Source: Altererythrobacter sp. Root672
GTDB taxonomy: Bacteria; Pseudomonadota; Alphaproteobacteria; Sphingomonadales; Sphingomonadaceae
Direction of reading: 5' to 3'
Assembly: GCF_001427865.1 (NCBI RefSeq)
Contig: NZ_LMHH01000001.1
Span: 372,001-436,000, forward strand
DNA: 64,000 nt
Made by a program: the position numbers and the translations under genes. The first letter of the stretch is position 1, and every line of letters starts with the position of its first letter. This document shows, one piece after another, positions 49,013-57,579 of the stretch. The notes under the pieces were generated by a model, which worked only from the letters and a program-made list of their open reading frames with translations, did no database searches and was not told where the DNA came from.

Positions 49013-50041
49013 ATGGAGGATAGGGTCCCAGCCGCATTGCTCGAGTGGTACGACGGCCATGCGCGCGCATTTCCGTGGAGAATTTCACCCGGTTCGGCGG
49101 AGCGGCCCGACCCCTATCGGGTGTGGCTGTCGGAAGTGATGCTGCAGCAGACCACGACGGCTCATGCCGCGCCCTACTTCGAGAAATTCGCAGCGCGCTG
49201 GCCGACTGTTGAAGCGCTGGCCGGGGCGCTCGAGGAAGACATCATGGCCGAGTGGGCGGGGCTGGGGTATTACTCGCGCGCCCGCAATCTCGTCGCCTGC
49301 GCCAAAGCGGTGGCGGAAAGAGGTGGGTTTCCCGAGACTGAAGCAGGGCTGCGCCAGCTTCCGGGACTGGGCGCCTATACCGCCGCCGCGGTGGCCGCGA
49401 TCGCGTTCGGCGAGCCGGCGACGGTGGTGGATGCGAATGTCGAGCGGGTGGTCGCCCGGCTGTTCCTGATCGACGAGCCGCTGCCCGGTGCCCGCAAGGC
49501 GATCCGCGCCGCCGCCGAAGAGATCACTCCGCGCGAACGTCCGGGCGATTTCGCGCAGGCGATGATGGACCTCGGGGCCACGATCTGCACGACGCGGGCA
49601 CCCAAGTGCCTGCTTTGCCCGCTGTCAGCGCCATGCCTTGCCCGTGCGCAGGGAAGGCAGGGGGACCTGCCGGTGAAGGCGCCCAAGAAGGAGAGGCCTG
49701 GGCGGACCGGCACGGCGTTCTGGATCGAGCGCAGCGGTCAGGTCTGGCTGGTACGGCGACCCTCGAAGGGCCTGCTCGGCGGCATGCGGGCGCTACCTGA
49801 CGATGGCTGGAGCGCTCGCAAGGACGGCTCGGAAGAGGCGCCCATCCCCGGGGCGTGGAAGGCCGGCGGCGTGGTGCGCCATGGGTTCACGCACTTTGAT
49901 CTGGAGCTTGGCCTGGCGATCTATGCCGGGGACAAGTTCAAGGAATTGGTGGACGGCGAATGGTGGCCAATTGCCCGTATCGAGGAAGCGGGATTGCCGA
50001 CGTTGTTTGCCAAGGCGGCCTTGCTCACGGTGGCAGGTTAG
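49013..50041 (+). CDS. mutY: A/G-specific adenine glycosylase MutY
   Basis: MutY removes adenine mispaired with 8-oxoguanine. The 342-residue product has PDPYRVWLSEVMLQQTT with the catalytic Glu and QQT lesion-recognition residues. It then has the helix-hairpin-helix LRQLPGLGAYTAAAVAAIAFGEPATVVDANVERVVAR with catalytic Asp. The [4Fe-4S] ligands occur as C-x6-C-x2-C-x5-C (CTTRAPKCLLCPLSAPC). A Nudix-like C-terminal domain follows (TAFWIERSGQVWLVRRP, HGFTHFDLELGLAIY). It is divergent from the dciA-like gene with a 29-base gap. Confidence 0.95.
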   Translation: MEDRVPAALLEWYDGHARAFPWRISPGSAERPDPYRVWLSEVMLQQTTTAHAAPYFEKFAARWPTVEALAGALEEDIMAEWAGLGYYSRARNLVACAKAVAERGGFPETEAGLRQLPGLGAYTAAAVAAIAFGEPATVVDANVERVVARLFLIDEPLPGARKAIRAAAEEITPRERPGDFAQAMMDLGATICTTRAPKCLLCPLSAPCLARAQGRQGDLPVKAPKKERPGRTGTAFWIERSGQVWLVRRPSKGLLGGMRALPDDGWSARKDGSEEAPIPGAWKAGGVVRHGFTHFDLELGLAIYAGDKFKELVDGEWWPIARIEEAGLPTLFAKAALLTVAG

Positions 50042-50171
50042 GGGTGGGAAGCAGACGGACCGCTAGCGACCCAAAGTAGACCTCGGGCTTCCAACGGTTG
50101 CGATCTTGTTGCAGTCTCTGCCTCAGGGGAGACGGCGGCTCCTCCGCAGCAGTGATGTGGGAGGATCGGGC

Positions 50172-51245
50172 ATGCGCGCAGTTCGGGAAACAGTCTCTCG
50201 CTCATTAAAGCTCGCGCTATGTTTGGGGACCCTGCTGGTCATTGGGCCAATTGCGAGCGCCCAGCCGCAGGCGGTTAACGGGCCGCCGGTGGACGAGACA
50301 CTGACGCCGTACGTCAGCACTGCGGACTCGGTCGAACTGCCCGACGGTCGGATGCTGCACTTCGTGTGCATGGGCGAAGGCTCGCCGACGGTAATCCTCT
50401 CTGCCGGACTGGGCGATTTCGCGGGAGTCGCCTGGAGCACCGTCCAACCCGAAATGGCGAAGATCACTCGCGTGTGCTCTTGGGATCGACCGGGCTTTGG
50501 TCTCAGTGATGGGACAGTCTCGCCGGTGGACGCGCGATCCCTTGCGGCCGACCTGGAGGCGGCCCTGGCCTCCGGCAAGATGCCAAGTCCCTATGTAATG
50601 GTCGGCCATTCTTTCGGCGCAAACGAGAGCCTCCTGTTTACTGACCGGCATCCGGACCAGGTTGTGGGGATGGTGCTGGTCGACCCGTCCATTCCCGACC
50701 AGGCGGCCCTGATGCAGCACATCCAACCGGCCGTCGCCCCCGAGCAAAATCCCGTGGTGCAACTGTTCCGCAAGTGCGCCGCCGGCATCCGCGCGGGCAC
50801 CGCGAAAGCGGGCGGGCCGGACCCGGATCATTGCTTCGACTACCCACCGGTCTGGCCCCTCGCGTTGCGCCAGGCGCTGTCTGCGAAAGTCGCCAATCCG
50901 GTGCAGTACGAGACGATGGCCTCGATTGTGGGTTCCGCTAATTCGGGCGTGAGCTCGGGTCAGGTGGTCAATACTTCGCGTAATTACCGCGACATGCCAC
51001 TGATCGTGCTGACGGCGGGCGACAGGCTGCTGGGGGTTCCGCCCCCGCCCGAAGAGACGAAGGCCTGGCTCCTCGCGGTCGGCGATGTGGCGGACCGGGG
51101 CCACGTGGAATTGGCAGCGCTTTCGACCCGCGGCGTGAACACGCGCGTGCCGGACGCTAATCACTACATCCAACGAACGCAGCCGCAGGCCGTGATCGAT
51201 GCCGTCGCTCAAGTCGTTGGCGAAGCGCGCGCTTCCAGGCGGTAA
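50172..51245 (+). CDS. Secreted alpha/beta hydrolase
   Basis: The 357-residue product has a signal peptide (LALCLGTLLVIGPIASAQ) and an alpha/beta-hydrolase core: MLHFVCMGEGSPTVILSAGLGDF, SWDRPGFGLSDG, and the nucleophile elbow GHSFGAN at about residue 145. A catalytic Asp (VLVDPSIPD) and a late His (DANHYIQ) follow. GGGAGG lies seven bases from ATG 50172. The 130-base gap from mutY contains a degenerate AGCAGACGGACCGCTAGCGA stretch that may be a relative of the dispersed repeats further right. Substrate unknown. Confidence 0.85.
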   Translation: MRAVRETVSRSLKLALCLGTLLVIGPIASAQPQAVNGPPVDETLTPYVSTADSVELPDGRMLHFVCMGEGSPTVILSAGLGDFAGVAWSTVQPEMAKITRVCSWDRPGFGLSDGTVSPVDARSLAADLEAALASGKMPSPYVMVGHSFGANESLLFTDRHPDQVVGMVLVDPSIPDQAALMQHIQPAVAPEQNPVVQLFRKCAAGIRAGTAKAGGPDPDHCFDYPPVWPLALRQALSAKVANPVQYETMASIVGSANSGVSSGQVVNTSRNYRDMPLIVLTAGDRLLGVPPPPEETKAWLLAVGDVADRGHVELAALSTRGVNTRVPDANHYIQRTQPQAVIDAVAQVVGEARASRR

Positions 51246-51270
51246 CAACCTATTGCGGCCAGCAGTCGAA

Positions 51271-51301
51271 TGGCCGCGTTCCACCCATGGCGGTCATTCC
51301 G
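51271..51301. repeat. Dispersed intergenic repeat, copy 1
   Basis: TGGCCGCGTTCCACCCATGG continuing to GCGGTCATTCCG is an imperfect dyad around a central CCACCCAT. It is similar to the copies at 52529 and 54906 and lies between the hydrolase and TonB-C-like genes. Confidence 0.7.
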
Positions 51302-51360
51302 ACCGGCCTTGCCCTGCGAATTGGGCTGTAATAATATCCATCCCGGAATTGGAGGACTGC

Positions 51361-52419
51361 ATGAAGAGCATGCTTTCCTGGTTTGCAGCGGCAGCGCTGC
51401 TAACGCCGCTCACCGCGCAGGCGCGGGACGAGACCAATGTGTTCCGGCCATCGGGCAACTGGACCGCCGATTACGGTAACGACTATTGCCGGCTGATCCG
51501 CACGTTCACCGACGGCCAGCGTGAGTTCACCCTCGCGCTCGAACGGCTTCAGCCGGAAGCGCAAGTGCGGCTGATCATGGTCGGCGAAGCCTTGCGGCCG
51601 TTCCAGGGTGCCGACCAGATCGGCTACCAGTTCCAGCCGGGAGGCGCCTCGGGCAAGGCGCGCTTCGCCCGCTCGGAGACCGCCGACGGCAGCTTGTACG
51701 TCAGCTTCGACCCGATCACGCTGGCGCCGCCGCCGACGTTCACCCACGCGGCGCTCGGCGCAGCATCCTCGCCGCCGCCGATGTACAATCGTGCCGACGA
51801 GCAAGCGACCGCGCGCGCGATTACCGGATTCATGCTGACCGAAGGCCTGGTCTCGCCGGTGCGCGTCGAGACCGGTTCGCTCGGCGCACCGATCGAGGCG
51901 TTGCAGGCCTGCGCCGACGACTTGCTCACGGTGTGGGGGCTCGACGCCGAGAAGCACAAGACGATGTCCGCGATGCCGATCTTGATCCCCAATCGCAAGG
52001 GCGTGCTGCCGCACGACGCGGTACCGTTCAACGAGTTCTACAGGCTCCGCAGCGGCGGACTACAGACGCGGCTGCCGTTAGACAGCGGCGCCAACCAGGT
52101 GCGATTGCTAATAGGCACCGACGGCAACGTGACCGAGTGCGCGATCATTTCGCCGTCGCTGGCGGAGTCGCTCAATCACCGGATCTGCAACCTGGCAAAG
52201 GAACGGGCCTCGTTCCAGCCGGCCAGGGACGTTGCCGGTCAGCCGATGGCCAGTGTGTGGATCGGTTCGCCGGTGGTCCTCGGCCCCCAGCCCCGCGCGA
52301 TGTTGGTGCGACAGGGCTGGTATATGCCGGAGCCGCGGCAGGTCCCCGTGCCCGACGTGCCGCAAGTTGTCATTATTGTACCCCCGGGGGCCTTCGGATC
52401 GACGCCACCAGGCTCGTAG
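51361..52419 (+). CDS. Secreted protein with TonB C-terminal-like domain
   Basis: The 352-residue product has a signal peptide (SWFAAAALLTPLTAQA). An N-terminal domain of unknown family follows (NYCR-like: GNWTADYGNDYCRLIRTFTDGQREFTLALERL). Near residues 230-300 is a TonB-C-like module: NQVRLLIGTDGNVTECAIISPSLAESLNHRICNLAKERASFQPARDVAGQPM. The C-terminal tail is Pro/Val-rich (PEPRQVPVPDVPQ). GGAGG is five bases before ATG 51361. Proteins of this type are frequent in sphingomonads, and the TonB resemblance does not imply energy transduction. Confidence 0.75.
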   Translation: MKSMLSWFAAAALLTPLTAQARDETNVFRPSGNWTADYGNDYCRLIRTFTDGQREFTLALERLQPEAQVRLIMVGEALRPFQGADQIGYQFQPGGASGKARFARSETADGSLYVSFDPITLAPPPTFTHAALGAASSPPPMYNRADEQATARAITGFMLTEGLVSPVRVETGSLGAPIEALQACADDLLTVWGLDAEKHKTMSAMPILIPNRKGVLPHDAVPFNEFYRLRSGGLQTRLPLDSGANQVRLLIGTDGNVTECAIISPSLAESLNHRICNLAKERASFQPARDVAGQPMASVWIGSPVVLGPQPRAMLVRQGWYMPEPRQVPVPDVPQVVIIVPPGAFGSTPPGS

Positions 52420-52528
52420 CACCACCCCCGAGCAGACGATGCCGTGGCGAGGCTCATTTGCAACAAATCCCCCTGGGTCAGATGCAGTCGTTGGTGCGCG
52501 ATTTTTGGTCCAGGCACCTTTGGCGCAG

Positions 52529-52560
52529 TGTCTGCTTTCCACCCATTGTGGTCATTGACG
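52529..52560. repeat. Dispersed intergenic repeat, copy 2
   Basis: GTGTCTGCTTTCCACCCATT continuing to GTGGTCATTGACG shares the CTTTCCACCC centre and GGTCATT end with copies at 51271 and 54906. It lies in the 235-base gap before a small secreted protein gene. Confidence 0.7.
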
Positions 52561-52654
52561 CGGAGATGGACCGCAGCAAAGCTCGTCCGATGGACGATCT
52601 CCAGGACCCCACACGGCTACCATGGGGTGACTGATGCTGGCGGGGGTATGAAAC

Positions 52655-53206
52655 GTGAACCGAACCATTCTCATATGCTTGTTGCTCATGTCCGGAGCAC
52701 CGGTGAGCGCTCAAGAACCAGGCGCTGGTCAAGCCACCTCCACGCTTCAGGACGGAGAGGTGAAGATCGAACCAAGATTGGAATCCCAATTCACTTTTCC
52801 TGCGAAGACGCTCTTCGAGCTACGCCGTGTCGAGCCGCTCGATTGGACGTGCGAGGTGAAATCGGCCGCCGGCAAGACGTTCAAGTTTGCCGGCCGGTTC
52901 GGCAGGCCCGACGATGCAGGTCAAAGGTCCGTTACTCTGAAAGCATCTGAAGTGCTTCCCATAGCGGGCAGCGGTCGCACGGGATGGTTTCAGGCCGACG
53001 CGATATCCGGCTCGTTTTGGTTCGAGGTCGCGACCCCACAGGCGAATTTCAAATTCGCGCTGTCAAACATCGCTCTCAACGAGACCGGTTCTATTGTCAT
53101 CGAGTCTACGGACGCCTGGTCTGCGACCCGCGCGAACAAGTGGAAATCGGAGGCCGTAGGTTTCTGCCAGACGCGCGTGGCTGTCGATGGCGCGCTGCCG
53201 CAATAA
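52655..53206 (+). CDS. Secreted hypothetical protein
   Basis: The 183-residue product has a short signal peptide (ILICLLLMSGAPVSAQ). The mature part is beta-rich with two cysteines about 110 residues apart (DWTCEVKS and VGFCQTRV), which could pair. I do not recognise a family. The start is GTG at 52655 with GGGGG eight bases upstream. It is followed by the convergent GGDEF gene. Confidence 0.65.
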   Translation: MNRTILICLLLMSGAPVSAQEPGAGQATSTLQDGEVKIEPRLESQFTFPAKTLFELRRVEPLDWTCEVKSAAGKTFKFAGRFGRPDDAGQRSVTLKASEVLPIAGSGRTGWFQADAISGSFWFEVATPQANFKFALSNIALNETGSIVIESTDAWSATRANKWKSEAVGFCQTRVAVDGALPQ

Positions 53207-53250
53207 CCGTCACTCAGCGTATCAAGTCGACGCGTGAACCTGGCGCAGCG

Positions 53251-54225
53251 CTAGGCGGCGATGGAACGGTTTCTACCTTCGGATTTGGCGAGGTAGAGCA
53301 GCTTGTCGGCCCGAATGAGCGCGTCCTGGGCGCTCTTGTCGGACTTGTTCACGCTCGTGAGACCGGCCGAGAAGGTAATCGAACCAATCGGCTCATCGGT
53401 CTCGCGGAGCTTGTACCGTGTACTGGCAACGTGTTCGCGGGCTTCCTCGATGATGCGTTTTGCCTCGCCGAGTTCGGTGTCCGAGATGATGACCAGGAAT
53501 TCCTCGCCCCCCCAGCGTCCGACCGGGTGGGGAGCGCAGGCGTGGGAGAGTGCGCTTCCGATCGATTTCAGGACCCGGTCGCCGACCACGTGACCGTATG
53601 TGTCGTTGACCGACTTGAATTTGTCGACGTCGCAAATGGCCAGAACATGGGCTCGCTTGGCTTCTGCAAGTTCTGCGAGATGCGAAAGAAGAGCGCGTCG
53701 ATTGCGCAGGTTTGTCACCGCGTCGCGGTTGGAATCCTCCCGGGCCGCTTCCAGCTCGGTTCTCAAGGTCTGAAGTTCGGCCATGGCTGCAGCGAGGTCG
53801 TTTTCTGCCTTGCGGGACCTGTCGAGCATGGTGGCCACGATGGTGGCGACGTTTGCGGGGTCGGCCTTCAGCCGATCATAGTCGCTGCTGAGCTCGTTAT
53901 TGAAGGCGCCAGCGACAACGGCAGCGTCATTCACGGCGTCAGTGATCTTGAGAGTCTGGTGGCGAAGGGCCCTGGCAATGTCGGGCTCTTCGTTGGTCAG
54001 GCCTGCAGGAAGAGCGGTAAGGAACTGCGCGAAAAGCTCGTCCGCGTCCTTTTGCGTGACGCGGATGCCATCGTCGCTGATTTCGGTCAGGGCCTTGTGC
54101 AGCGCCGGGTGCGCACCCGAATGGGCCGCGTAACAGAGGGTGTAGTTCTGCGGTGTCGGATCGAGACGATGGTGCCGGAGAAACGCAACCGTCTCTTCCG
54201 CTATCTCATGGGGACGCTCAGACAT
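53251..54225 (-). CDS. Diguanylate cyclase (GGDEF) without I-site
   Basis: The 324-residue product has an N-terminal helical domain (about residues 1-165, HHRLDPTPQNYTLCYAAHSGAHPALHKAL, then a coiled coil LAAAMAELQTLRTELEAARED). A C-terminal GGDEF domain follows with DAVTNLRNRRAL, CDVDKFKSVNDTYGH and the active motif GGEEF at residues 239-243. The five residues before the motif (HPVGR) lack an RxxD inhibitory site. No membrane span is visible. It should make cyclic di-GMP, which could affect the flagellar switch, although that link is only inferred. ATG 54225 was chosen; the frame extends to 54324 without a better start. Confidence 0.9.
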   Translation of the reverse strand: MSERPHEIAEETVAFLRHHRLDPTPQNYTLCYAAHSGAHPALHKALTEISDDGIRVTQKDADELFAQFLTALPAGLTNEEPDIARALRHQTLKITDAVNDAAVVAGAFNNELSSDYDRLKADPANVATIVATMLDRSRKAENDLAAAMAELQTLRTELEAAREDSNRDAVTNLRNRRALLSHLAELAEAKRAHVLAICDVDKFKSVNDTYGHVVGDRVLKSIGSALSHACAPHPVGRWGGEEFLVIISDTELGEAKRIIEEAREHVASTRYKLRETDEPIGSITFSAGLTSVNKSDKSAQDALIRADKLLYLAKSEGRNRSIAA

Positions 54226-54466
54226 CTGCAAATCCAAACTCGAACCTTTTTGTAACTCGGACAGGCGGCACCGTGAGCACACGCCTGCGCAGCGCCGCCC
54301 GGGATATTCTCCCTGGTGACCCACCCTTACAGCGCAGTCGCTAACGAAATCGAAATTGCCTCCACCGGTCTTAACCAGTCTCCGCTACTTTCCATCCACT
54401 ACCAGTGATGGATGGGCCGGAAACGACGCATTGCGGTCATTCGAAGATTGCAGCTATTCGACAGAA

Positions 54467-54898
54467 GTGGCTCGCTCGATTGTCTCTTCCGGTATTGCCC
54501 TGTGTGCGATGGCGCTGACGACGGCGGCCGGTGCGACAAGTCCAAGAACCGTGTTCTCTGCGCACGATCCCGAAGGCCGCCTGCCAAATACCCACATTCG
54601 AGAATTGGGAGACGTGCACGTCCAGGGGGTCACCTACTCGATCTACTATCTGACCTTCGTGAACCCATCTTCGCGCCACGGACAGCAGCGCATCGCCATC
54701 ATCAGAAATGGCAATCATTTTGCCGGTGCCTATCAATGCCTGCTTGGCGAAGGCGGTGGCAGGCTAGTGATCGGCAAAGACAGGCTGACGGTTTACGAGG
54801 GTGGACTGACATTCGTCATCGAGTTCGACAGTCGTGGGCCAACACACAAAGAGAGGACTTTCTGCGGGGAAGGCTCCGGTTGGGAAAATTCAATCTGA
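54467..54898 (+). CDS. Secreted hypothetical protein
   Basis: From GTG 54467 the 143-residue product has a signal peptide-like start (IVSSGIALCAMALTTAAGA). The mature domain reads HIRELGDVHVQGVTYSIYYLTFVNPSSRHGQQRIAIIRNGNHFAGAYQC. Two cysteines (YQCLL and FCGEG) might pair. An open frame extends back to 54356, but that part crosses a degenerate repeat copy and looks non-coding. The start is uncertain and no family is recognised. Confidence 0.5.
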   Translation: MARSIVSSGIALCAMALTTAAGATSPRTVFSAHDPEGRLPNTHIRELGDVHVQGVTYSIYYLTFVNPSSRHGQQRIAIIRNGNHFAGAYQCLLGEGGGRLVIGKDRLTVYEGGLTFVIEFDSRGPTHKERTFCGEGSGWENSI

Positions 54899-54905
54899 CT
54901 GCCCA

Positions 54906-54936
54906 CGTCCGCTTTCCACCCCTAGCGGACATTCCA
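54906..54936. repeat. Dispersed intergenic repeat, copy 3 (best dyad)
   Basis: CGTCCGCTTTCCACCCCTAG followed by CGGACATTCCA forms a dyad of GTCCGCT with AGCGGAC around a CCACCC-containing loop. It is the most symmetric of the copies and lies between two small genes. A further degenerate copy may be at 54412-54443. Confidence 0.75.
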
Positions 54937-54954
54937 ACAGCTTCGCGCCTTCGC

Positions 54955-55176
54955 CTAAATAATCCCGCCGCCCAGCATCAGCCGCACCACCGCGATCGCA
55001 AATACGATCAGGCAGAAGTTCCGCCCGCCGTTCGAACGCGACAGCGCGCCTAGTCCGATGCCGACCACGGCAATGGGCAGCACGATCCAGTTGCCCCAAC
55101 CGAGGAACGGGATGGCCGAAGGGATTGCCAGGACCAGCGCGACAATACCGGTGAGGATCGAGAGCACGTTGAGCAT
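54955..55176 (-). CDS. Small membrane protein, unknown
   Basis: The 73-residue product is almost wholly hydrophobic. It has two or three helices (VLSILTGIVALVLAIPSAI, WIVLPIAVVGIGLGALS, FCLIVFAIAVVRLMLG) with a short SRSNGGRN loop. Small proteins like this are common in sphingomonads, but I know no function. The ATG at 55176 is the only good start. It is transcribed away from the serine hydrolase gene. Confidence 0.65.
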   Translation of the reverse strand: MLNVLSILTGIVALVLAIPSAIPFLGWGNWIVLPIAVVGIGLGALSRSNGGRNFCLIVFAIAVVRLMLGGGII

Positions 55177-55240
55177 GTGCGTTATATCGCTAATACACTG
55201 GGGCTATTCAAGAGGCTCGTGAGGAATAGAACTTTCCTCC

Positions 55241-55270
55241 TCACCCCATTTCGGCGCAGGGTCGGGGTGA
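55241..55270. repeat. Short inverted repeat
   Basis: TCACCCC at 55241-55247 pairs with GGGGTGA at 55264-55270 around 16 bases. It lies in the gap between the small membrane protein gene and the serine hydrolase and resembles the intergenic REP-type family, though on weak evidence. Confidence 0.35.
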
Positions 55271-55399
55271 TGGTCGAATCTTCCATTCATCTCCGGTCCA
55301 ATCGATCGGCGGCAGGTTGCGGAAAACGGGGCGAAAACGGCCAAGGTGACGCCTTCCGAACGGCGCCACTCCGTCACCCTCTGGGGAGGAAACTGAGCG

Positions 55400-56704
55400 A
55401 TGCAGGAGCTTCTAAGGGACATCGAACTCACTCGCCGGCAATGCCTCGGCGGCGCGGCAATGCTGGGGGCGGGGGCCTTGCTGCCAGCACTCCCGGCCTT
55501 CGCGCAGAGCCCGGCCGCCTGGCCCAATGTAACCCGCCTGATCTCCAGCTACGTCGATAGCCGCAAGGTCGCCAACATGGTGGTGACGCTCGGCTTCGGG
55601 CAGGACGATCCGATGGTGATTGCGGCTGGGGTCGACAGCTTCACCGCTCCGCGCCAGTCGGACGGGCGCAGCATTTACCGCATCTATTCGATGACCAAGC
55701 CGGTCACCGGCATGGCGGCTATTTCGCTGATCGACGAGGGCAAGCTCGGCCTCGACCAGCCGCTGTACGAAATCCTGCCCAAGTACCGAAACATGCAGGT
55801 GCAGAAGGTCTACGATGGGCCGATCACGCCGGACAATCTCGAACCGGCGGTCCGACCGATCACGATCCGCCAGATGCTGACCCACACGGCTGGCATCGGC
55901 TATGGCATCGTCCAGCAAGGCCCGATCGCGGCGGCCTTCCGGGAGAACGGGATCGTGCCCGGCATGGTCACCCGGCTCCAAGCGCTGCCGATCTTTCGCG
56001 GCACGCCGGTGCAGGGGCTCGACGTCTTTGCCGACCGGCTGGCGGAAATGCCGCTGGTCTATCAGCCCGGCACGCGGTGGAGCTATTCGATGGGGCTCGA
56101 CCTGATGGGCCGGGTGATCGAGGTCGTGTCGGGCCAGCCGTTCGACCGCTTCCTGCAGGAGAGGTTCTTCGATCCGCTGGCGATGGGTGACACCGGCTTC
56201 CAGGTGCCGCGCGAGAACGCGGACCGGATGACGACGAGCTACTTCCTGCTCAACGGTACCCTGCTGCCGATCGATCTAGGGAACAACTCGATCTACTTCG
56301 ACAAGCCGCCGTTCCCCTTTGGCGGAGCGGGGCTGGCGAGCACGCCGCTCGATTACGACAAGTTCCTCAAGATGTTGGTCGGTTTCGGCGAGACCGGCGG
56401 ACGGCGCGTAATGAGCGAGCAGGCAGTGCGCCTCGGCACCTCGAACATCCTGCCCAATACGATTTCGCCGGAGGACACCTTCACCAAGACCTGGGACTTC
56501 GGTGCCGGGGCTCGTGTGGGGCGGGGCGACGAGGCTGGCGTCTACGGCTGGGCCGGAGCCGCGGGGACGATCGGCTTCGTCCACTTGCCGCTCGGCCTGC
56601 GCGCCGGGCTGTTCACCCAATACATGCCGCAGATGGAGTATCCCTTGCTCGAAGAATTCCCCGCCGCCATCCGCGCCGATCTAGCGGCGATGGGCAGGGC
56701 ATGA
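55400..56704 (+). CDS. Serine hydrolase of the beta-lactamase class C family
   Basis: The 434-residue product starts with TRRQCLGGAAMLGAGALLPALPAFAQ, a twin-arginine-like signal. The catalytic S-x-x-K is SMTK at about residue 96 (RIYSMTKPVTGMAAISLIDEGKL). LTHTAGIGYG, the second motif Y-S-M in WSYSMGLDLMGRVIEV, and a YGWAGAAGT segment in the position of the KTG box follow. Such proteins are esterases or peptidases more often than lactamases. GGAGG is ten bases from the ATG. The stop overlaps nudC by four bases. Confidence 0.88.
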   Translation: MQELLRDIELTRRQCLGGAAMLGAGALLPALPAFAQSPAAWPNVTRLISSYVDSRKVANMVVTLGFGQDDPMVIAAGVDSFTAPRQSDGRSIYRIYSMTKPVTGMAAISLIDEGKLGLDQPLYEILPKYRNMQVQKVYDGPITPDNLEPAVRPITIRQMLTHTAGIGYGIVQQGPIAAAFRENGIVPGMVTRLQALPIFRGTPVQGLDVFADRLAEMPLVYQPGTRWSYSMGLDLMGRVIEVVSGQPFDRFLQERFFDPLAMGDTGFQVPRENADRMTTSYFLLNGTLLPIDLGNNSIYFDKPPFPFGGAGLASTPLDYDKFLKMLVGFGETGGRRVMSEQAVRLGTSNILPNTISPEDTFTKTWDFGAGARVGRGDEAGVYGWAGAAGTIGFVHLPLGLRAGLFTQYMPQMEYPLLEEFPAAIRADLAAMGRA

Positions 56705-57579
56705 ACCCCATTGCGTTTGCCGGCCAGCCGCTCGACCGGGCTGACCATCTGCGAACAGATCCGGAGAAGCTCGCGGCGCTGCTGAAGGGCGATGCTCTGC
56801 TGCTCAAGCTCGAAGGCCTCCTGCCCGAACTGGCCGAAGACGGCGGCTTGGCGTGGGTGCCGGTAGCCGAAGCGCCGGAAGACGCCGAACTCGTGTTCCT
56901 TGGTCTGCGCGAGGGGCAGGCGCTGTTCGCCGCTGTTCCAACCGAGGGTGATCCCGATCCGGCCTATGCGCACCGCAAGACCCGGGGTGCGATTGCGCAG
57001 TTGAGCGCGGACGACCTGGCGATCTTCGGCACGGCTCGCAGCGTGCTCGACTGGCACGCACGGCACCGCTTCTGCGCCCGCTGCGGGCAACCGACGCACC
57101 TCGCTAAGGGCGGCTGGCAGCGCGACTGCGGCTCCTGCTCCGCGCAGCATTTTCCGCGTGTCGATCCGGTGGCGATCATGCTGGTCGAGTGCGAGGGCAA
57201 GCTCCTGCTCGGCCGCCAATCGCGCTTTCCGCCGCGCAGCTATTCGGCGCTCGCCGGGTTCGTCGAGCCGGGCGAGACCATCGAAGAAGCCGTGGCGCGT
57301 GAAGTATTCGAAGAGGCCGGGGTGCGGGTGCGTGACGTGCGCTACATCGCCAGCCAGCCGTGGCCGTTCCCTTCGCAGCTGATGATCGGTTGCATTGGTG
57401 AGGCAGACAGCCTTGAACTCGCGATCGACAAGACCGAGATCGAGGATGCAAACTGGTTCACGAGATCTGACGTGGCCGAAGCGATTGCCAAGGGGCCGGA
57501 GAGCCAGGGCTTCATTCCACCGCCACGCCAGGCAATCGCCCATCACATGCTGCAATGGTGGCTGGAGCAAACCGCATGA
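56701..57579 (+). CDS. nudC: NAD(H) diphosphatase NudC
   Basis: NudC cleaves NADH to NMNH and AMP and removes NAD caps from RNA. The 292-residue product has the zinc ribbon FCARCGQPT and CGSCSAQHFPR, then a Nudix box GFVEPGETIEEAVAREVFEEAG. The NudC-specific SQPWPFPS array lies just beyond it. The N-terminal domain is less conserved. It is coupled to the upstream serine hydrolase and the downstream DsbA-like gene by four-base overlaps at both ends. Confidence 0.96.
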   Translation: MNPIAFAGQPLDRADHLRTDPEKLAALLKGDALLLKLEGLLPELAEDGGLAWVPVAEAPEDAELVFLGLREGQALFAAVPTEGDPDPAYAHRKTRGAIAQLSADDLAIFGTARSVLDWHARHRFCARCGQPTHLAKGGWQRDCGSCSAQHFPRVDPVAIMLVECEGKLLLGRQSRFPPRSYSALAGFVEPGETIEEAVAREVFEEAGVRVRDVRYIASQPWPFPSQLMIGCIGEADSLELAIDKTEIEDANWFTRSDVAEAIAKGPESQGFIPPPRQAIAHHMLQWWLEQTA

